Origin: Cavenderia fasciculata
Lineage: Eukaryota > Evosea > Eumycetozoa > Acytosteliales > Cavenderiaceae
NCBI RefSeq assembly: GCF_000203815.1
Contig: NW_004457735.1
Location: 2,356,001 to 2,420,000 of the forward strand
Length of the DNA stretch: 64,000 nucleotides
Reading direction: 5' to 3'
Shown here: one piece after another, positions 33,548 to 46,516 of the stretch
How the letters are laid out: each line of letters begins with the position of its first letter
Numbering within the stretch: the stretch's first letter is position 1
Translations under genes and position numbers: made by a program
The notes under the pieces: generated by a model
Database searches by the model: none
The model's input: only the letters and a program-made list of their open reading frames with translations
Told to the model about the DNA's origin: nothing

Positions 33548-34939
33548 TTAGTTTGTTTTTGATTTAACCCAATCGACATATTCATCTAAAAGGACTGGCC
33601 AAGCTCCATTCTCATCATAGTTTGAAGTATCTGGTGCAATAACCTTTGCAAATTCAAATACTGAAAGCCATTGATCCATATTTAATCCTCTATATGTTGT
33701 TTGCTAAAAAAATATAATAACAACCATTAGTATTGATTATTTGTTTGATATTTGTGATTGATTCACTTACATGATTTAATAAATAATCTACAAGTTTATC
33801 AGCATGTGGATATTTAAGTGTCAATATAAGTGACATCATACTGCAAGCACTCTCAATTTCCAGAATTTTGTTTTGTGGATTCTCTTTGGCAAACAAGAAT
33901 GCAAATCTATAAATCTCTTTAAAGTTATTTTGATCTTCCAAATCCTTTTTAAAGTTTGGTAAGTATGTTTGTAACTTTTGTAATGAATCGATTCTAAAAA
34001 ATAATATATATATATTAGTAATCAAAATGATTATAACCATTTCCTTTCTTTTTCTTTTTTTAAATTAAATTACCCTAATTTTAATAAACCGGTTGTAAAT
34101 TCCTTTTTAGAAAAGAAACCCATACTTTGAGCATTAAGGTGCCACGCCAATACTAATACAATAACATCTTCAGGTTCAACACCCAAATCTTTACACAATC
34201 TTTCAATACCCTCTGGTCCAATATTTGTTGGATCTTCTGGGTCTGCATACTGATCATAAAATTCTTCTATTCTCTTATTTTTATCTCCTCCATCCTATCA
34301 AAAATTAAATTAAAAAAAAAAAAAAAACAGTTAATATTAATCCTTTAGTAATGTTTAAATTTTATAGCTTCTCGTTGTCGTCGTTGTCGGATTGCTATAA
34401 ATAGAATCTATTCTATTGTCTATTTCTATTAGTATGCATACAGTATTCTTTTGTACCTTTTCATTTGATGACTTTGGTGATGTAGCATTGGTGTTTGATG
34501 TGTTTGGCTTTGATACAGGGTTTGCAGCAGCTGCAGTTGCAGGTGTGGAGGTATATGCAGAGGAAGGTGATGTCGTACTGTCTTTTGTATTGTTATTTTT
34601 ATAAGATGATGATTCTATTGTTACAGTATCTTGACGATGTGATGTTGTTGTCGATGGTGTACTATTTGTTGCTGGTGTTTCGTCTAGTAGTAGTAGTAGT
34701 TATCAACAATAAAAAAAGGTTAGTAATCGAGATTAAAGTTCCTTTCAACTAAAGGTGTTATTGACCATCTCTGTCTATCCGTCTTCCTCCTATTCCTCTT
34801 CCTATTTGTGACGCAACTCAAACTCTTTTCTATAATCTGGAGAATGAGTAATGTGTATTCAATAACTACCTTTAGTTTTACTAGCTTTACCTTTACCATT
34901 TTTCTTTTGTGATTTCGACTTTGATTGTCCTCCTCCCAT
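33548..34939 (-). CDS. Dcn1-like cullin neddylation factor (DCUN1D3-like)
   Basis: Exons 34939-34870, 34683-34457, 34294-34074, 33993-33771 and 33703-33548 give about 298 residues. The C-terminal 190 residues are the PONY/potentiating-neddylation domain: DKNKRIEEFYDQYADPED, IGPEGIERLCKDLGV, VLVLAWHLNAQSMGFFSKKE, FTTGLLKLGIDSLQKL, and the diagnostic NYDENGAWPVLLDEYVDWV. Dcn1 proteins act as scaffold E3s that help Ubc12 attach Nedd8 to cullins. The N-terminus MGGGQSKSKSQKK is a textbook N-myristoylation signal plus basic cluster, as in human DCUN1D3, so membrane location is inferred. Between lies a Ser/Thr/Asn-rich linker of about 90 residues. The first exon holds only the lipidation leader, joined in phase 1. 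Confidence 0.88.
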
Positions 34940-35292
34940 TTTATCTTCTTCTTCTTCTTCTCTATTAGATAGACTATATATATATCGGTATAAGTTGTTT
35001 GTTGTTGTTGTTGTTACTCCGAAAGTGTAATAGTAAATATTTATTATCCTATTTGATGATGATGAATCTTTAAACTGCTTCTATTGTCGATTATGCGCAC
35101 TACTACCTATCCTCTTCAGTGTAACTGTTATTGTTGTTATTGTTGTTGTGAATGAATGCTAGTTTATCCCTTGCACTGATATTACCAATTCTACGATTGA
35201 TTGTTGTTGTTGATGGTTACCCAAAAAATAATTTTAGTGAATAATTTTCAATGATTGGTTACACCAATAATAACTCTCATTATAGTATCACG

Positions 35293-35323
<31 letters not shown>

Positions 35324-35714
35324 TCATATGTACGACGACGATAAATAAGCAGCTGATGATTGATTGATATCATATTTGTCAAATTTATTAATTGAATGAA
35401 TTGAAGATGATCGATAACATTGCATAGATTGAAAAAGTCAGTCTTAAACAACAAGATAGACAACACTCATCATTCACTGTTGACTGTTTTACTGCCTATA
35501 GACAAGTGTCTCATTGAGTATTCATTATTCGCTATTCTGTTTTACTACTAGTGTTTTGTTATTCAAGAAGAGGAGAGTTTTAAACACATGTTAACTTTTT
35601 AAGAGAAGAGGATGAGGAGGACATTGTCATCGCAATCTAGATTCATTTCATTGGTGAAGGTTGTGTTGAATTTATTTATATATGGTGAATGGATGAAGAA
35701 CTAACTGAATTAAT
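34940..35714. other. Spacer, no gene seen
   Basis: Promoter region of the Dcn1-like gene and 3' flank of the copper chaperone gene, both on the minus strand. It contains TTG and AAT triplet runs (for example 35298-35321). Nothing else is recognised. Confidence 0.5.
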
Positions 35715-36113
35715 TTAATCATTCTTGATTGAACTCTTCTTTCCAGTCTTTTGAATAGATACAAGTAATTCATCGGCATTGAATTTGGTAGAGTTACAGG
35801 TGACAACCTTGGTAGTAAGATCAGCATTAATATCTGAAACACCCTCTATTGATATGAGATATGATATGTATTTATGTATAAATGATGTTAGTATCGATCT
35901 AATTCAATCGAATCAATCACACCTATCCTATGTTATAACATACCAAGCTTTGACAAGATGGCAGTAACAGCCTTTGAGCAACCTCCGCAGGTCATATCAA
36001 CGTTGAATTTGTACTATTGTATCATATGATAGGAAGAAGGATTAAATTAATATCGTAGTCATTTTAATAATCTTTGTTTGTTTGTTTATTTGTTTGTTTC
36101 TTACAGTAGTCAT
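35715..36113 (-). CDS. atox1: Copper chaperone (ATX1/ATOX1 type HMA protein)
   Basis: Exons 36113-36105, 36013-35944 and 35845-35715 encode about 69 residues, the size of Atx1/ATOX1. The metal site is DMTCGGCSKAV, the MxCxxC motif binding one Cu(I). Beyond it come the expected beta-alpha-beta-beta-alpha-beta elements (KLEGVSDINADL, TKVVTCNSTKFNADELLVSIQKTGKK), with the conserved KTGK loop lysine that stabilises the copper site. Such proteins carry cytosolic copper to P-type ATPases in the secretory pathway. The first exon is only 9 coding bases (MTT), so simple ORF calling misses the gene. The tail KSSIKND is slightly longer than usual. Confidence 0.9.
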
Positions 36114-36661
36114 TTTATTTATTTATTTTGTTTGTTGTAGTATTAATATTGAAATGAATCGATTTCCTTTGTTGTTGAAAAGGTGTCCATCAAAAAAAAA
36201 AAGTTTTTTAATTGAATTGCAGTAATTAAATGATTCTCTCTCCTAACAACAGTTGTTCCAACCAACTTTAAAGTTTAACTTCTACTTCTAAATGTAGTAG
36301 TGACAAGAATATTTTATTTTATTTTAATAAAGAGAGATTCTCAAAATTTCAAGTGCCCCCTATTTTTGATTGTATAGAGGCAGCGTTGTTTGAACCTACC
36401 TATCTGCCGTGTGCAGCTTGCACATTTTATTATTTTATTTAATTTTATTATTGTCATGATTAATTAATACTTAAACTCACTCAACAACACTCTCCTATTA
36501 TTATTTTTATTATTATTATTTTTATGTGTATACTAGTTATTAAAGTTATGTATTTGTATTTATTTAGATTCTGGTGACATATATATTTATAATTATGACG
36601 TGATCATCATAGATAGAGTATTATTATATTATATTTTATATTTTAAATTATTATCAAAAAA
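36114..36661. other. Divergent spacer with hairpin island
   Basis: Promoter region for the chaperone gene (minus) and the RING/GTPase gene (plus). It is A+T-rich except for 36350-36425, listed as an ncRNA candidate. Confidence 0.5.
36350..36426. ncRNA. Candidate small RNA with two 3' hairpins
   Basis: TATTTTTGAT (36361-36370), resembling an Sm-binding site, is followed by a GGCAG/CTGCC stem (36379-36383 with 36404-36408) and immediately by GTGCA-GCT-TGCAC (36411-36423), then A+T-rich DNA. The order recalls the 3' part of a spliceosomal snRNA, but I cannot match it to U1, U2, U4, U5 or U6. Confidence 0.3.
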
Positions 36662-39547
36662 ATGAAGTGCGAAGTGACAACTTCCACACATAATAATCTG
36701 TTGTGTTTGAATACAGATTCACCTCTTTATTGCTGTGGATGCAATATATTTATTTGCAAGAATCATTTTGATTCCGAGTGCCTTAGTATTGGTCACCAAT
36801 GCCTTGACTACAAAGAAATAGGTCCGATACAACAGTTCTTATTACCAGCACACCAACAACTACTCGAAAGTGATGATTCAACTCGTCGTGAGGTGAATGC
36901 ACTTGAGAAACAGAAGTCTGTAAGTGTTTCACCTGGTGGAGGTAAAGAGGTGTCCTGCACTGAGAAGGGACGTACAAGAATGGTCAAGATTGGAGTCATC
37001 GGGCCATCAGGCGCTGGCAAAAGCAATTTCATCCACACAGTATACAAGATCCTACGGGATGATGGATGGACAACCTCCGACAGACCACCCATTGTCAAGA
37101 GATCTCACACATCATCACTATCAACCACAAGCGATATCATATGTTACGAGTTGGAACTAAGTCACATGAATGGAGATGTAAATACCCCTATCTATTTAAA
37201 TATAAACATTACATTGGTCAATGATTAACTTGGTATACTTTTTTTTTTTTATTATAGCATAGATATATTTCTATTTTCGATACAGAAGGAACTGATGGTA
37301 CCGATTCGAATCTACTATTCAGTACAATGACACAAGCCGATCCCAATAACCCAGATTGGGCCAAGTCCATCAAAGATAGGAAGGTTTTTGTCGATCAGTG
37401 GTTCTCAAAACTTATTTACCTCGGCAGTAGCGTTGTTGTGTATGTTTTTGACAACCCGAGAGAGCTAGAGACACTGTTCTCAGCATTGGCAAGCATTGTA
37501 TGCCCACTTGAATCAAGAGCAATCAACAACCCATATAAACCACATCTAGTTATATTATTCAACAACCAATGTAGCCTTGTCAAAGGGGATTACTTTAAAA
37601 GTGTTGATTACCTCGAAAAAGCAAGTGATAACATTAAAAAGGTTGCCTCATTTTTCATGACCTGCCAGTCCTTTTCCTTACCAAATGTTAAAATGGATCC
37701 CAAAAGCTATATCGACACTATGAAGGAGGTAACAAAATGTTTAATCAGCAAACAACTGGTCGACATGGACTTGTATATTGAACACAAGTTAGCCGAGTTC
37801 GTTGGTATGATCAATCAAGACCCACAACGCACCATCCTTGACCACTTTTCTATAATGAAAACAAAACCAACGGCCATCTTTCAATACTTTGAATACTTGG
37901 TTCGTTGTCTTGAAAAGGAACAGTCTCTTAGGTTGAATTTGCACCAGTCAACAGAAAAGCCACAGTGGGTTGAAGTGTACGAACATGCCCTCGACCATAT
38001 CAAAGATTGTTTGGACTTTGAGGACCCAAAAATAAGACAAGATTTGGTTTGGACTGATTTCCTTATTTTCCAAAAGATTACTTGTTGTGCAAAGAATCCA
38101 GACGACGGTTATTCCTGCGAACTGTCTCTCCCCCAACATGGTCGTAGTCACATTAACTTCAAAACAAGTTGGGAAGGAAATTTTGAATTTCCATGTAATT
38201 GGGAGAGGGTTGCTCTTCTCACAAATCATTATGACTCATATCATCTACAACAACAACAACAGCAACAACAACAACAGCAACAACAAATTTTACAACAACA
38301 ACAACATACAGAGGATATAAATTCTTTGCCTGTCTACAATAATTCACCCAACATAAAAACAATTGAAAAAGAACTTCATTACATCATCATAATCGAACTC
38401 CCAGGGGTGGACATTAAAGATATTTTGGTGGTCAAAAGGGGTAGCAAGTTATCTATATCTGGTACCTCGAGAATCGACCTTCTTTTACTTGGGGACATCC
38501 AATTGGATTTATCTTCATACCCCCAAACAATATATAAAAAGGAGATCCAGTTGCCCAGATTTGTGGGCAAGGAATACCAAACCAAACTCCAAGATGGATT
38601 GTTCTACCTCTTATTCCCAAAAGCCCACTCGTCTGTCCCCCTTGAAACCTTTGTTTCAACCTCGAAGAAGGACTTTGTCGACTACCCAATTTGTACTCTG
38701 GTGTGCGCATCTTGCATTTGGAGAAGGCCAATCGACATGAGAGCGTGCGGACATTCTTTTTGCGATGATTGTTTCAAGCGCTCAAAAGACTCGGAATGTT
38801 TAATGTGTAGCTCTTCCAACGATTGGATCTATCATTCAGTGTCTCCGTTTTACTACAGCAAAAGCAAGGGACTAGTCCCAAAGAAGGATTTCAAATTTGT
38901 AGAGTCAATAGAGATGAGTCTAAGAAAGGAATGTAAAAAACCGATCAAAGCCTACCATTTCTTTGACTACTTTGAGCTCGAATTTCGAGAATATCCTCTC
39001 CATACAATCTTATCAATAGCATTGGCTTTTGGTCAAACAGATGGAGTCATTTCCTATGTAAAAAATAAAGTGCCGTGGGATATGGGCCACAAAGATGTGG
39101 TCGATTCACTCATTAAGATCATACCCGACCAACCTTTGTGTAACGCCAAAAAGCCTTTGTTGTTCCTACAAGCTGATGGTCATGGTCACAGGCTCTACTT
39201 GGATGGTTTTAAAAACATTTCTGTTCTTTCAAACAGTCGAGATGTTGTTCGAGAATTATTTACCCAAGATTTGTTTGACAGAATTAAAACCAAGAGCGAG
39301 GTGAAAACCTTGCTCAGTGGTCAGATACAACATCACCATCCAATGTCCCTCATGTTTTACTTTAACATTGAAGAAATATACTTGGATCATATTAATACTA
39401 GCATAGAGAATACTCCTATTAAGGTTTCTTTTGCAAGGTCAATTCAATCGGTCGTCAAAAAATGGTTCAAAAAGAAAAGCAAACAAAATCATCGTAAATT
39501 CAATCACTTAATCAGTGATGATAATATTATTAGCAGTAATAATAATG

Positions 39548-39643
<96 letters not shown>

Positions 39644-39981
39644 GCATTATTAATAATGATGAAAATAATAATAATTTGAAATATCCCATTATTACGATTA
39701 GGAGTAAAATACCATTTTCAGATCTCCCCAAACATATAATTTGCAACATGATCAACTTTTTACCAACATTTGGATTATACAACCACAGGAAAAGGGAATT
39801 TGAGGCCACATCAATTCACGAGCTTGTTCCCTCCTCGAATGGCCAAATCGTCCAAAAATTGCGACTTCACAATATCAGATCGTATGATTACGAATCCTTA
39901 ACAGTGACTCCAATCAGCAAGCACAATAACAAACCAGAATCTTTATTTATTGGAGCAAAGCAGTTCCAAAATATTCATTAA
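36662..39981 (+). CDS. B-box / P-loop GTPase / alpha-crystallin / RING multidomain protein
   Basis: Exons 36662-37177 and 37258-39981 give about 1079 residues. Order: (1) N-terminal B-box-like Cys/His cluster (CCGCNIFICKNHFDSEC, residues 23-40). (2) P-loop GTPase-like domain with GVIGPSGAGKSN (residues 112-124) and IFDTEGTD (switch II, near 178). (3) Gln run, then an alpha-crystallin/Hsp20-like domain (YIIIIELPGVDIKDILVV ... LSISGTS ... DGLFYLLFPK, about residues 550-640). (4) A RING finger, CTLVCASCIWRRPIDMRACG then HSFCDDCFKRSKDSECLMC (about 655-700). (5) A 380-residue C-terminal region with a long Asn run. RING and B-box together suggest a ubiquitin ligase; the GTPase and chaperone-like parts suggest NTP-controlled handling of damaged or foreign proteins. 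The NKxD base-recognition motif is not evident. Function unknown. Confidence 0.85.
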
Positions 39982-40061
39982 AGAAAGTAGTGAGCTAAGC
40001 ATTTTAATCCTAAATATAATTAATAATATATTTCATTTTTATAATTTATTTGAGTACATGC

Positions 40062-40765
40062 TCAACTCACCCTTAAATTAATCCCAATTTCCATTTGGAA
40101 CTCCCATACCTTACGATATTGAAAGCTTTCTTTTAGATAGCTTTCTGAGATTCCACCGTTGGGAGATTTCAATTCCTTTAAAAGTTGTGAGTAGAAATCC
40201 TCTTCCTCCATATCAACCAAAACTACCATTTGCAACTGGTTTAATGGATTGATAAACCATCTTGAAACTTGAAAAGCTTGGAATGCATCCAAAACAAAAT
40301 CCTCAATTACGTTTCCATCAAACAAAAACATGTTGTTTGGTCCTTCTTTTTAGTGTTTGAAGAGAATAAAACTATGATTGATTTGCTGGACCAGCTCTAT
40401 GATTTCGATTCTATCTTTTTTTGGAATAAATGTTCCTTGATAGGGATCCGAAAGTAAATCTATAAACTTGTATACTATATTTATGTCTTGATTGGATTCA
40501 TATTGTTTGGTTGATCTAAGGACACGTAATAGGGAGTCCTTTCTTTCTTTGGGTGCATATGCACTATCGATGAATGATTGTGAGAATCTTGATACTCTTC
40601 CTAAAGAATTTCTAATCTTTTGGATATTTCTAGTTTGGGCTGAAAGTAAAAAATGAGCATATTATAGCTATATTGAGCTCAATATTCTGATGGAATGGTC
40701 AACTTACCTTTTAACCGTTCGAGATCTTTAGATTGGTCTCCTTTTTCAGAGCTTGTCTGTGACAT
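40062..40765 (-). pseudogene. Unknown gene interrupted by one in-frame stop
   Basis: Exon 40765-40708 (MSQTSSEKGDQSKDLERLK) joins exon 40639 onward in phase. The frame reads helical, charged sequence (NSLGRVSRFSQSFIDSAYAP, KDRIEIIELVQQINHSF) to a TAA at about 40350. It continues in the same frame after the stop with equally protein-like sequence (KEGPNNMFLFDGNVIEDF, FQAFQVSRWFINPLNQLQMV) to 40062. No splice sites bypass the stop. So it is a recently broken gene, a read-through case, or a base error. The total would be about 215 residues. Family not recognised. It converges on the 3' end of the RING/GTPase gene. Confidence 0.5.
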
Positions 40766-40958
40766 AGAATATATGTTTAATTAGATTTATAGACTATAGT
40801 CTAGATGATTTCTCTCTTTATCTTATCTTTCGACTTTTCTAAAAAAATAATATATTAAAATGCGCTAGTGAATTTAATAATTATAATAAAAATATAAATA
40901 TTTATAAATTAAAAAACAATTCATCCTTCATTCTGAGAGTGACTACCGTTCCAGTTTA

Positions 40959-43900
40959 TTATTGGTTATTTGATATTTGTTGTTGTTGTCTATTTTTAAC
41001 GATACCTTGTTTTGTATATTCATACATCATAATTGAACCACTGACATGAACATTCAATGAACGAAGTACACCCAGTTGTGGGATTTCAATGCATTTGTCT
41101 AAAAGGTTGATATATTCTGTGGGAATACCTTCCTTTTCCTTGCCAAGCAATAATACACACTTGTTGGGGAACTGGAACTCGGTGATACAGTTGGATGTAG
41201 AGGTTTGTTCAATACCAAGTAATGAGTAACCTTCTGATTTCTTGGACATCAAGTAGTCCGTAAGGTTCTCTTCGCTAACCTCTTCAATTGGCAACCAACG
41301 CTCGGCACTTACTGAAATCTGTTGGAACATTACTTCCTTCATGATTCTTCGGTTGGAAACAACCAATGATTCAATGTTGAAAATTTCACCAGTACGTGCA
41401 ATACCTGCCAAGTTTGGAATCTTATCGACAAAAGTGGCAACGATAATGATACTCTGTCTAGAACGTTGATCCATCAAGTTGTGACGAGTTTCTTCTTCAA
41501 TATCAGCCCATGGTAAAATCTTCTTTTGGTATCCAGTTGGTTGACTCTCTATGAAATCATCGGCATCTACATCCGACTTGTTATCCTCTTCTGTTTCTTC
41601 TGCCTTGTCAACTTCAAGAGCCTCTCTAATTGCATCTGAAATCTCTGGCATCTTTGATTTCTCAAACAAGTATTCACGTAATTGTGCTGTCAATGGTGAT
41701 TTTCTCATTACATCATCAACTAAATATTCAAATATTCCCTAAAAAAGAAATCAAATATTAATACAAGTATTATTGTGATTATTATTTTTTCTATAACATA
41801 CAGGAGCACAAACTTCATTATGATTTAATTTTTCAATTAATGGAATATCATAATACAAATTCTTATAGTCACAGGCAGTTTTAAGGTCTTCAGCTTCATC
41901 AGTAGTAGATGTGGAGATTGAAAGGGCAGATGCAAGTCTTGACAATGACTTTGAGGTTTGTGTATTGTGGGTGATATACCATTCGAAATAATTGAGGTAT
42001 TCCATAAGAGGAGCATCAATTTTTTCGGCCAAATGCTTTGAACCACGTAATCTGAGAACTAAACTGATCGATGCACCTCTGACAGACATGTGATTGGAAC
42101 AACACAATGCCATAATCTTTTTAAATATCTTATTACATTGTTCCTTGTCATCTAGATATAAAATCATTGTACCTGCTGTAATAACTACACTTGTTACAAT
42201 ATCACCTCTTAAATTAATTTCATCCAATAATCTAAAGATAAATAAAATAAAAAAAGAATGTTAAATGATGTAAAGAAAGATTTGATTCAACTTGACATAC
42301 GGTAAAAAGTGAGATTGAATAGTTTGAGGATATCTTGTAATGAAACGGATAATGAAAATATTGATATAACGTCTGGTAGATGGTAAATTAAACAAACACA
42401 TAACATCAACCAATTTTTGAGCAAATTCAGTAACCTCTTGTTCATTTGCTGGTGTTACATAAGGAGATAATAATGCCAATGCTTGCCATAATCTAATCTA
42501 TTAAAATTGGAAAAAAGGAAATAAATTAATATAATTAATAAAATTAATGAATGTTTTAAAATTGTTTGACCTACTCTTCTTCTATGTGGAATAGTATTAA
42601 TTAAATGACGATCTGATCTTTGGAATTCTTTGGAGAAAGCATATTCCAATAACTCAAGAATAAATGAATTGATAAATTCTTTGTATTGGCTTTGATTTGA
42701 AAGAGATGAATCCAATGCCTTTGCTCCCATTGATTTTAAGAATGTACCAACCACAGCTCTTGAGAAAACATCCTTTAATGGAATACTACCAACACCAAAT
42801 TTAGCCTCATCTCTATCATTTTCATATGATGAATCAATTGAAAAATCAAATACAAAACTATTAAATGTTCTGTTGAAAGAAATAGAAAAAAAAATAGTTT
42901 AATATATATACTTTTTGTTTACTTTTTTTTTTTTAATCTACATACACAATTGGATCATAAAATGATTGATCAGATTGTTCCCAATCATCATCCTTTCTAA
43001 TTGGACCATAAAGAATTGATTGTAAGATTTCATCTTTGTAATGTGAGGCAATGGTTGGCATTTCATTCCAAACAAGAGTTGTTTTCATTGTCAAGAGATT
43101 CATCAAACCGACGGCACCATCAGATTTACCCAATAAAATGCTATAATAATGTTTCAATAGGGTGTGATGATTTAATGATTCGTCGTCCCATGAGGATGGC
43201 TCGACGGAAAGAAGATTTGGTGAGAATGCAAATTGAACAAATGCAGTCATTGATGTGACGTTGGTGTCGTTGGCAGCAGCCCAAGCACTCTCCATCAAAT
43301 TAGAAAGAACATCGACACGATAGTCTCCTTTTTTGTTAAACTCTTGTCTGACAAATGGTAACAACATATGTGCACTGTTGAGAATTGGCTTGATGAAATA
43401 GACATTGGCACCACCTACTGCGTCAATAAGTGATTCAATGATTTCATTGGCCTCATCTTGATCCTTTGCAATTGATACAATGCCATCAACTTGTTCCAAC
43501 ATTGATAAAATATTACGAACCAATCTCCACTTGTTCTTCATAAAATATTGTTGAACTGCTCCCCATGATCGGCTAAAAAAGAATAATTAATATTTGTTAT
43601 TTTTCTTTGTCCCTCATCTCTTCTTTACATACGAAGTAATATCATTTGAAGTTTCAATATCATTTGGACGAGTACAAGTTAAACTATAAATTGATTTAAA
43701 GAGTGATTGTAATTGATCCTTTTGAACGACTTGATTTCTAAATTTGAATACTCCATAGAATGATTGTAAAACATTGATACGTTGGATCTGACTCTTGAGT
43801 GTACGTGATGATCTACCAACACTGTCCAAACGTGCAGTTAATACTTGAATATATTGGTCAATCTTTGGTGCAACATCCTTGTCAGTGTTGAATGCATCAA

Positions 43901-46516
43901 CAATAAATGCAACCAATGAAATCAAAGAATCTCCAAGTTCCAATTTAACAATATGATTTTCAATTGTCTCCAAAATATCATTCTTTATCAAATATTCAAT
44001 AAATTGATTCTTGAATGAAATAAATTCATTTGTAATAATTGTCTTTTGTTCTAAATAGAAAATAAAAAATAAAAAATAAATGATTTAGTACCAAATGAAA
44101 TGTTTTAATCTATTCATTGTCTTTTTTGTTTTGTTTTTTTTTTGTTTACTTACCAAATGAAATTGAAAAAGATAATATAGAAGATAAAAGAATAATAGTT
44201 GAAATTGAATTTGGTAAATCCAAAGATGATGATAAAGATTGAATTAATTGTTTAGAGATTGGTTCCAACTTTTTGTGAATTAATTTTTGGAACTCACTGT
44301 CTTGCAAATAGGTGGATTGTCTTGCCATCATGTAAAAGGAAGTTTTGAGTGTGATATAGGCGTCGCCATTATCAGTCAATGCAGCATACGACGATGAATT
44401 GATGAGTTGGTCTGTATGTGTGTCGATATTATTCATCAACCATTGATCACCAAATGAACTCAACCATTGCTTGATCAAGTTTGCGTATTTTGGCAACACA
44501 TGAATTTGAACTGGAAGTTGATATAAAATCTTACTAACATTGATAAAATCCATATCCTTTTTATCTGTCAATTTTGTAATAATTTTAATAATATATTTTA
44601 ACATTCTAAATCTTGTTGTTTGATTTCTATAAAAAATAAACAAAAAATATATATATATATTAATAAATGATTATTCCTCTATTTTCTTCTATCTATTCTC
44701 TTGTATCTATTTCTATTCTCTTACAATCTACGACAATGATCAAATAAATGATTAACTTTATCCATAAAAGAATTATTGATAAATTCAATACCAGGAGTTG
44801 AAGAGATGGAATGAACGAAATCCAAAATACAAAGAGTAAACTCTTTGAAACGTTCCTCTTTGGCCAAAAAGGTGAGAAGAGTGCTGACAAAGTCACTCTT
44901 GGCCTTGGTAGAGGTTAAAGAGTTAAAGTAGGTGGTGAAAAAGTTCATAATAGCTTGATGGATGGCACTCTCGGTGATACCACGATAAAGAATGGGTGTG
45001 ACAATAGCATTGATCAATGTACCAAAGATAAAAGATTGTGGTAAACATGCAATGTATGGTGAGTTCATAATACCAATACATTGAGCCTTGATGACAGCTG
45101 GATTCTCGTGATTGATAGTTCTTTGAAAGAGAATGTCCAACCATTCAAATGCCAATGCCTTTTTGTTACCTTTGTGTGATTCAATGACCAATGCATCGAT
45201 TTCCTTCCAAACGGGAAGAATCAAATGAAGAGTAAATTCACCCAATGTTTCATAGATGAGAAAGTATAAATCCCAATACTTTTGTAACTCTTTACTATCA
45301 CTCTTACTCCAATTGAAATATCTAGTCCATTCTAAATGATCATCTAAACCTTCTCTTTCAATTGATAATTTAATAATACGTTTTAATATATATCCTGAAC
45401 GTTTACGAATTAATCCATCATTATCAATAAATCCATTCTACAAATAAATTTGGTAAGTTAATTAATATCATCTAATCTCAATCGATTTATATATATTTAT
45501 ATATTATGACATACAATTAAATGTTTCCAGAAAATAGTATTTAAACGAAGATCCATTGATGGTTGAAAGAATACTTTAAATAATTTGGACAAGATTTTAA
45601 AGGCATCTGAACGAATGTTAAACTCTGGTTGAGTCATCATTAGATCGAGAATGGTGTCTCTAACCAATTGATGCTGTTGAGATGTAGACGATTGGATAAT
45701 GGCAAGCAAGAGTGAAGTGATGACAGAGTGTCTCAACTCTGAGTTTCCAGACAATAAGATCTTGTTACAAGTATCAAACAATGCTGTATGGAATGGAGTA
45801 CCAGACAATTGTTGTCCCTTTTCTACTGAATCTTCTAATAGTATAGATCCCAACATACATGCAACCATATGATTAATATATTGTTTTGTTGATGAAGTTG
45901 ATGGAGTAGTGGTATTGGTGGTAGTGGTGGTAGCGGTAGAGGTTGATGGGATATTATTGGCAATCTCTAAATTGAATTGTAATGATTCCAATACTACTTG
46001 TTGAAGTTTTTCAATGTTTACATTCTCTTTGGTTTTAATTAAATCTTTGATATGTTGACATAATAATGTTACCAAGATTGACATGTCACTAGATGAAGAT
46101 GAGTCATCTGATGATACTTGTTGTTGTTGTGGTAAATCATCATCACCAGACAAGAAAGATGTTGAAGATAAAGAAGAGATGTATAACAACTTGATGTAGA
46201 TATTTTCAATTGAACGGTTGATAATAGAGACATCAACGATCTTGTTGTCAGATGTAGTAAGCAAATGATAAGCACCATGTACGAGTAGTTGAATGTACAA
46301 TGGATCTGACTTTTGACTACTAGCTACTTGTTCACTGATAGCATGTTCGATATCAGTGAGCAGAGTAATAGGCGAGTCATTATAGAGTGCAAACGTAGAT
46401 TGGATATAAGGTGTTTGGATGATATTGATAGTTGCAGAGTCAACTTTTTTAAGATTGTATTGAGTAGTTAAAGAATCTGCGAATTGCTTTAGCAATCCTA
46501 ATATCTTGTTACTCAT
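40959..46516 (-). CDS. tRNA (guanosine-2'-O-)-methyltransferase, TRM3/TARBP1 type
   Basis: Nine exons (46516-45515, 45437-44725, 44626-44154, 44050-43633, 43572-42946, 42869-42575, 42497-42301, 42231-41802, 41738-40959) all join in phase to about 1644 residues, like human TARBP1 (1621). The C-terminal 170 residues are a SPOUT methyltransferase with its three motifs: NLAGIARTGEIF (motif 1, catalytic Arg), CVLLLGKEKEGIPTEY (motif 2) and IPQLGVLRSLNVHVSGS (motif 3). The remaining 1400 residues are helical, HEAT-like repeats. Trm3 methylates G18 in the D-loop of tRNAs; the long helical part binds substrate. No poly-N tracts interrupt it, except Ser/Thr-rich sequence near 45900-46130. It lies 448 bp downstream of rps26 on the same strand. 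Confidence 0.93.
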
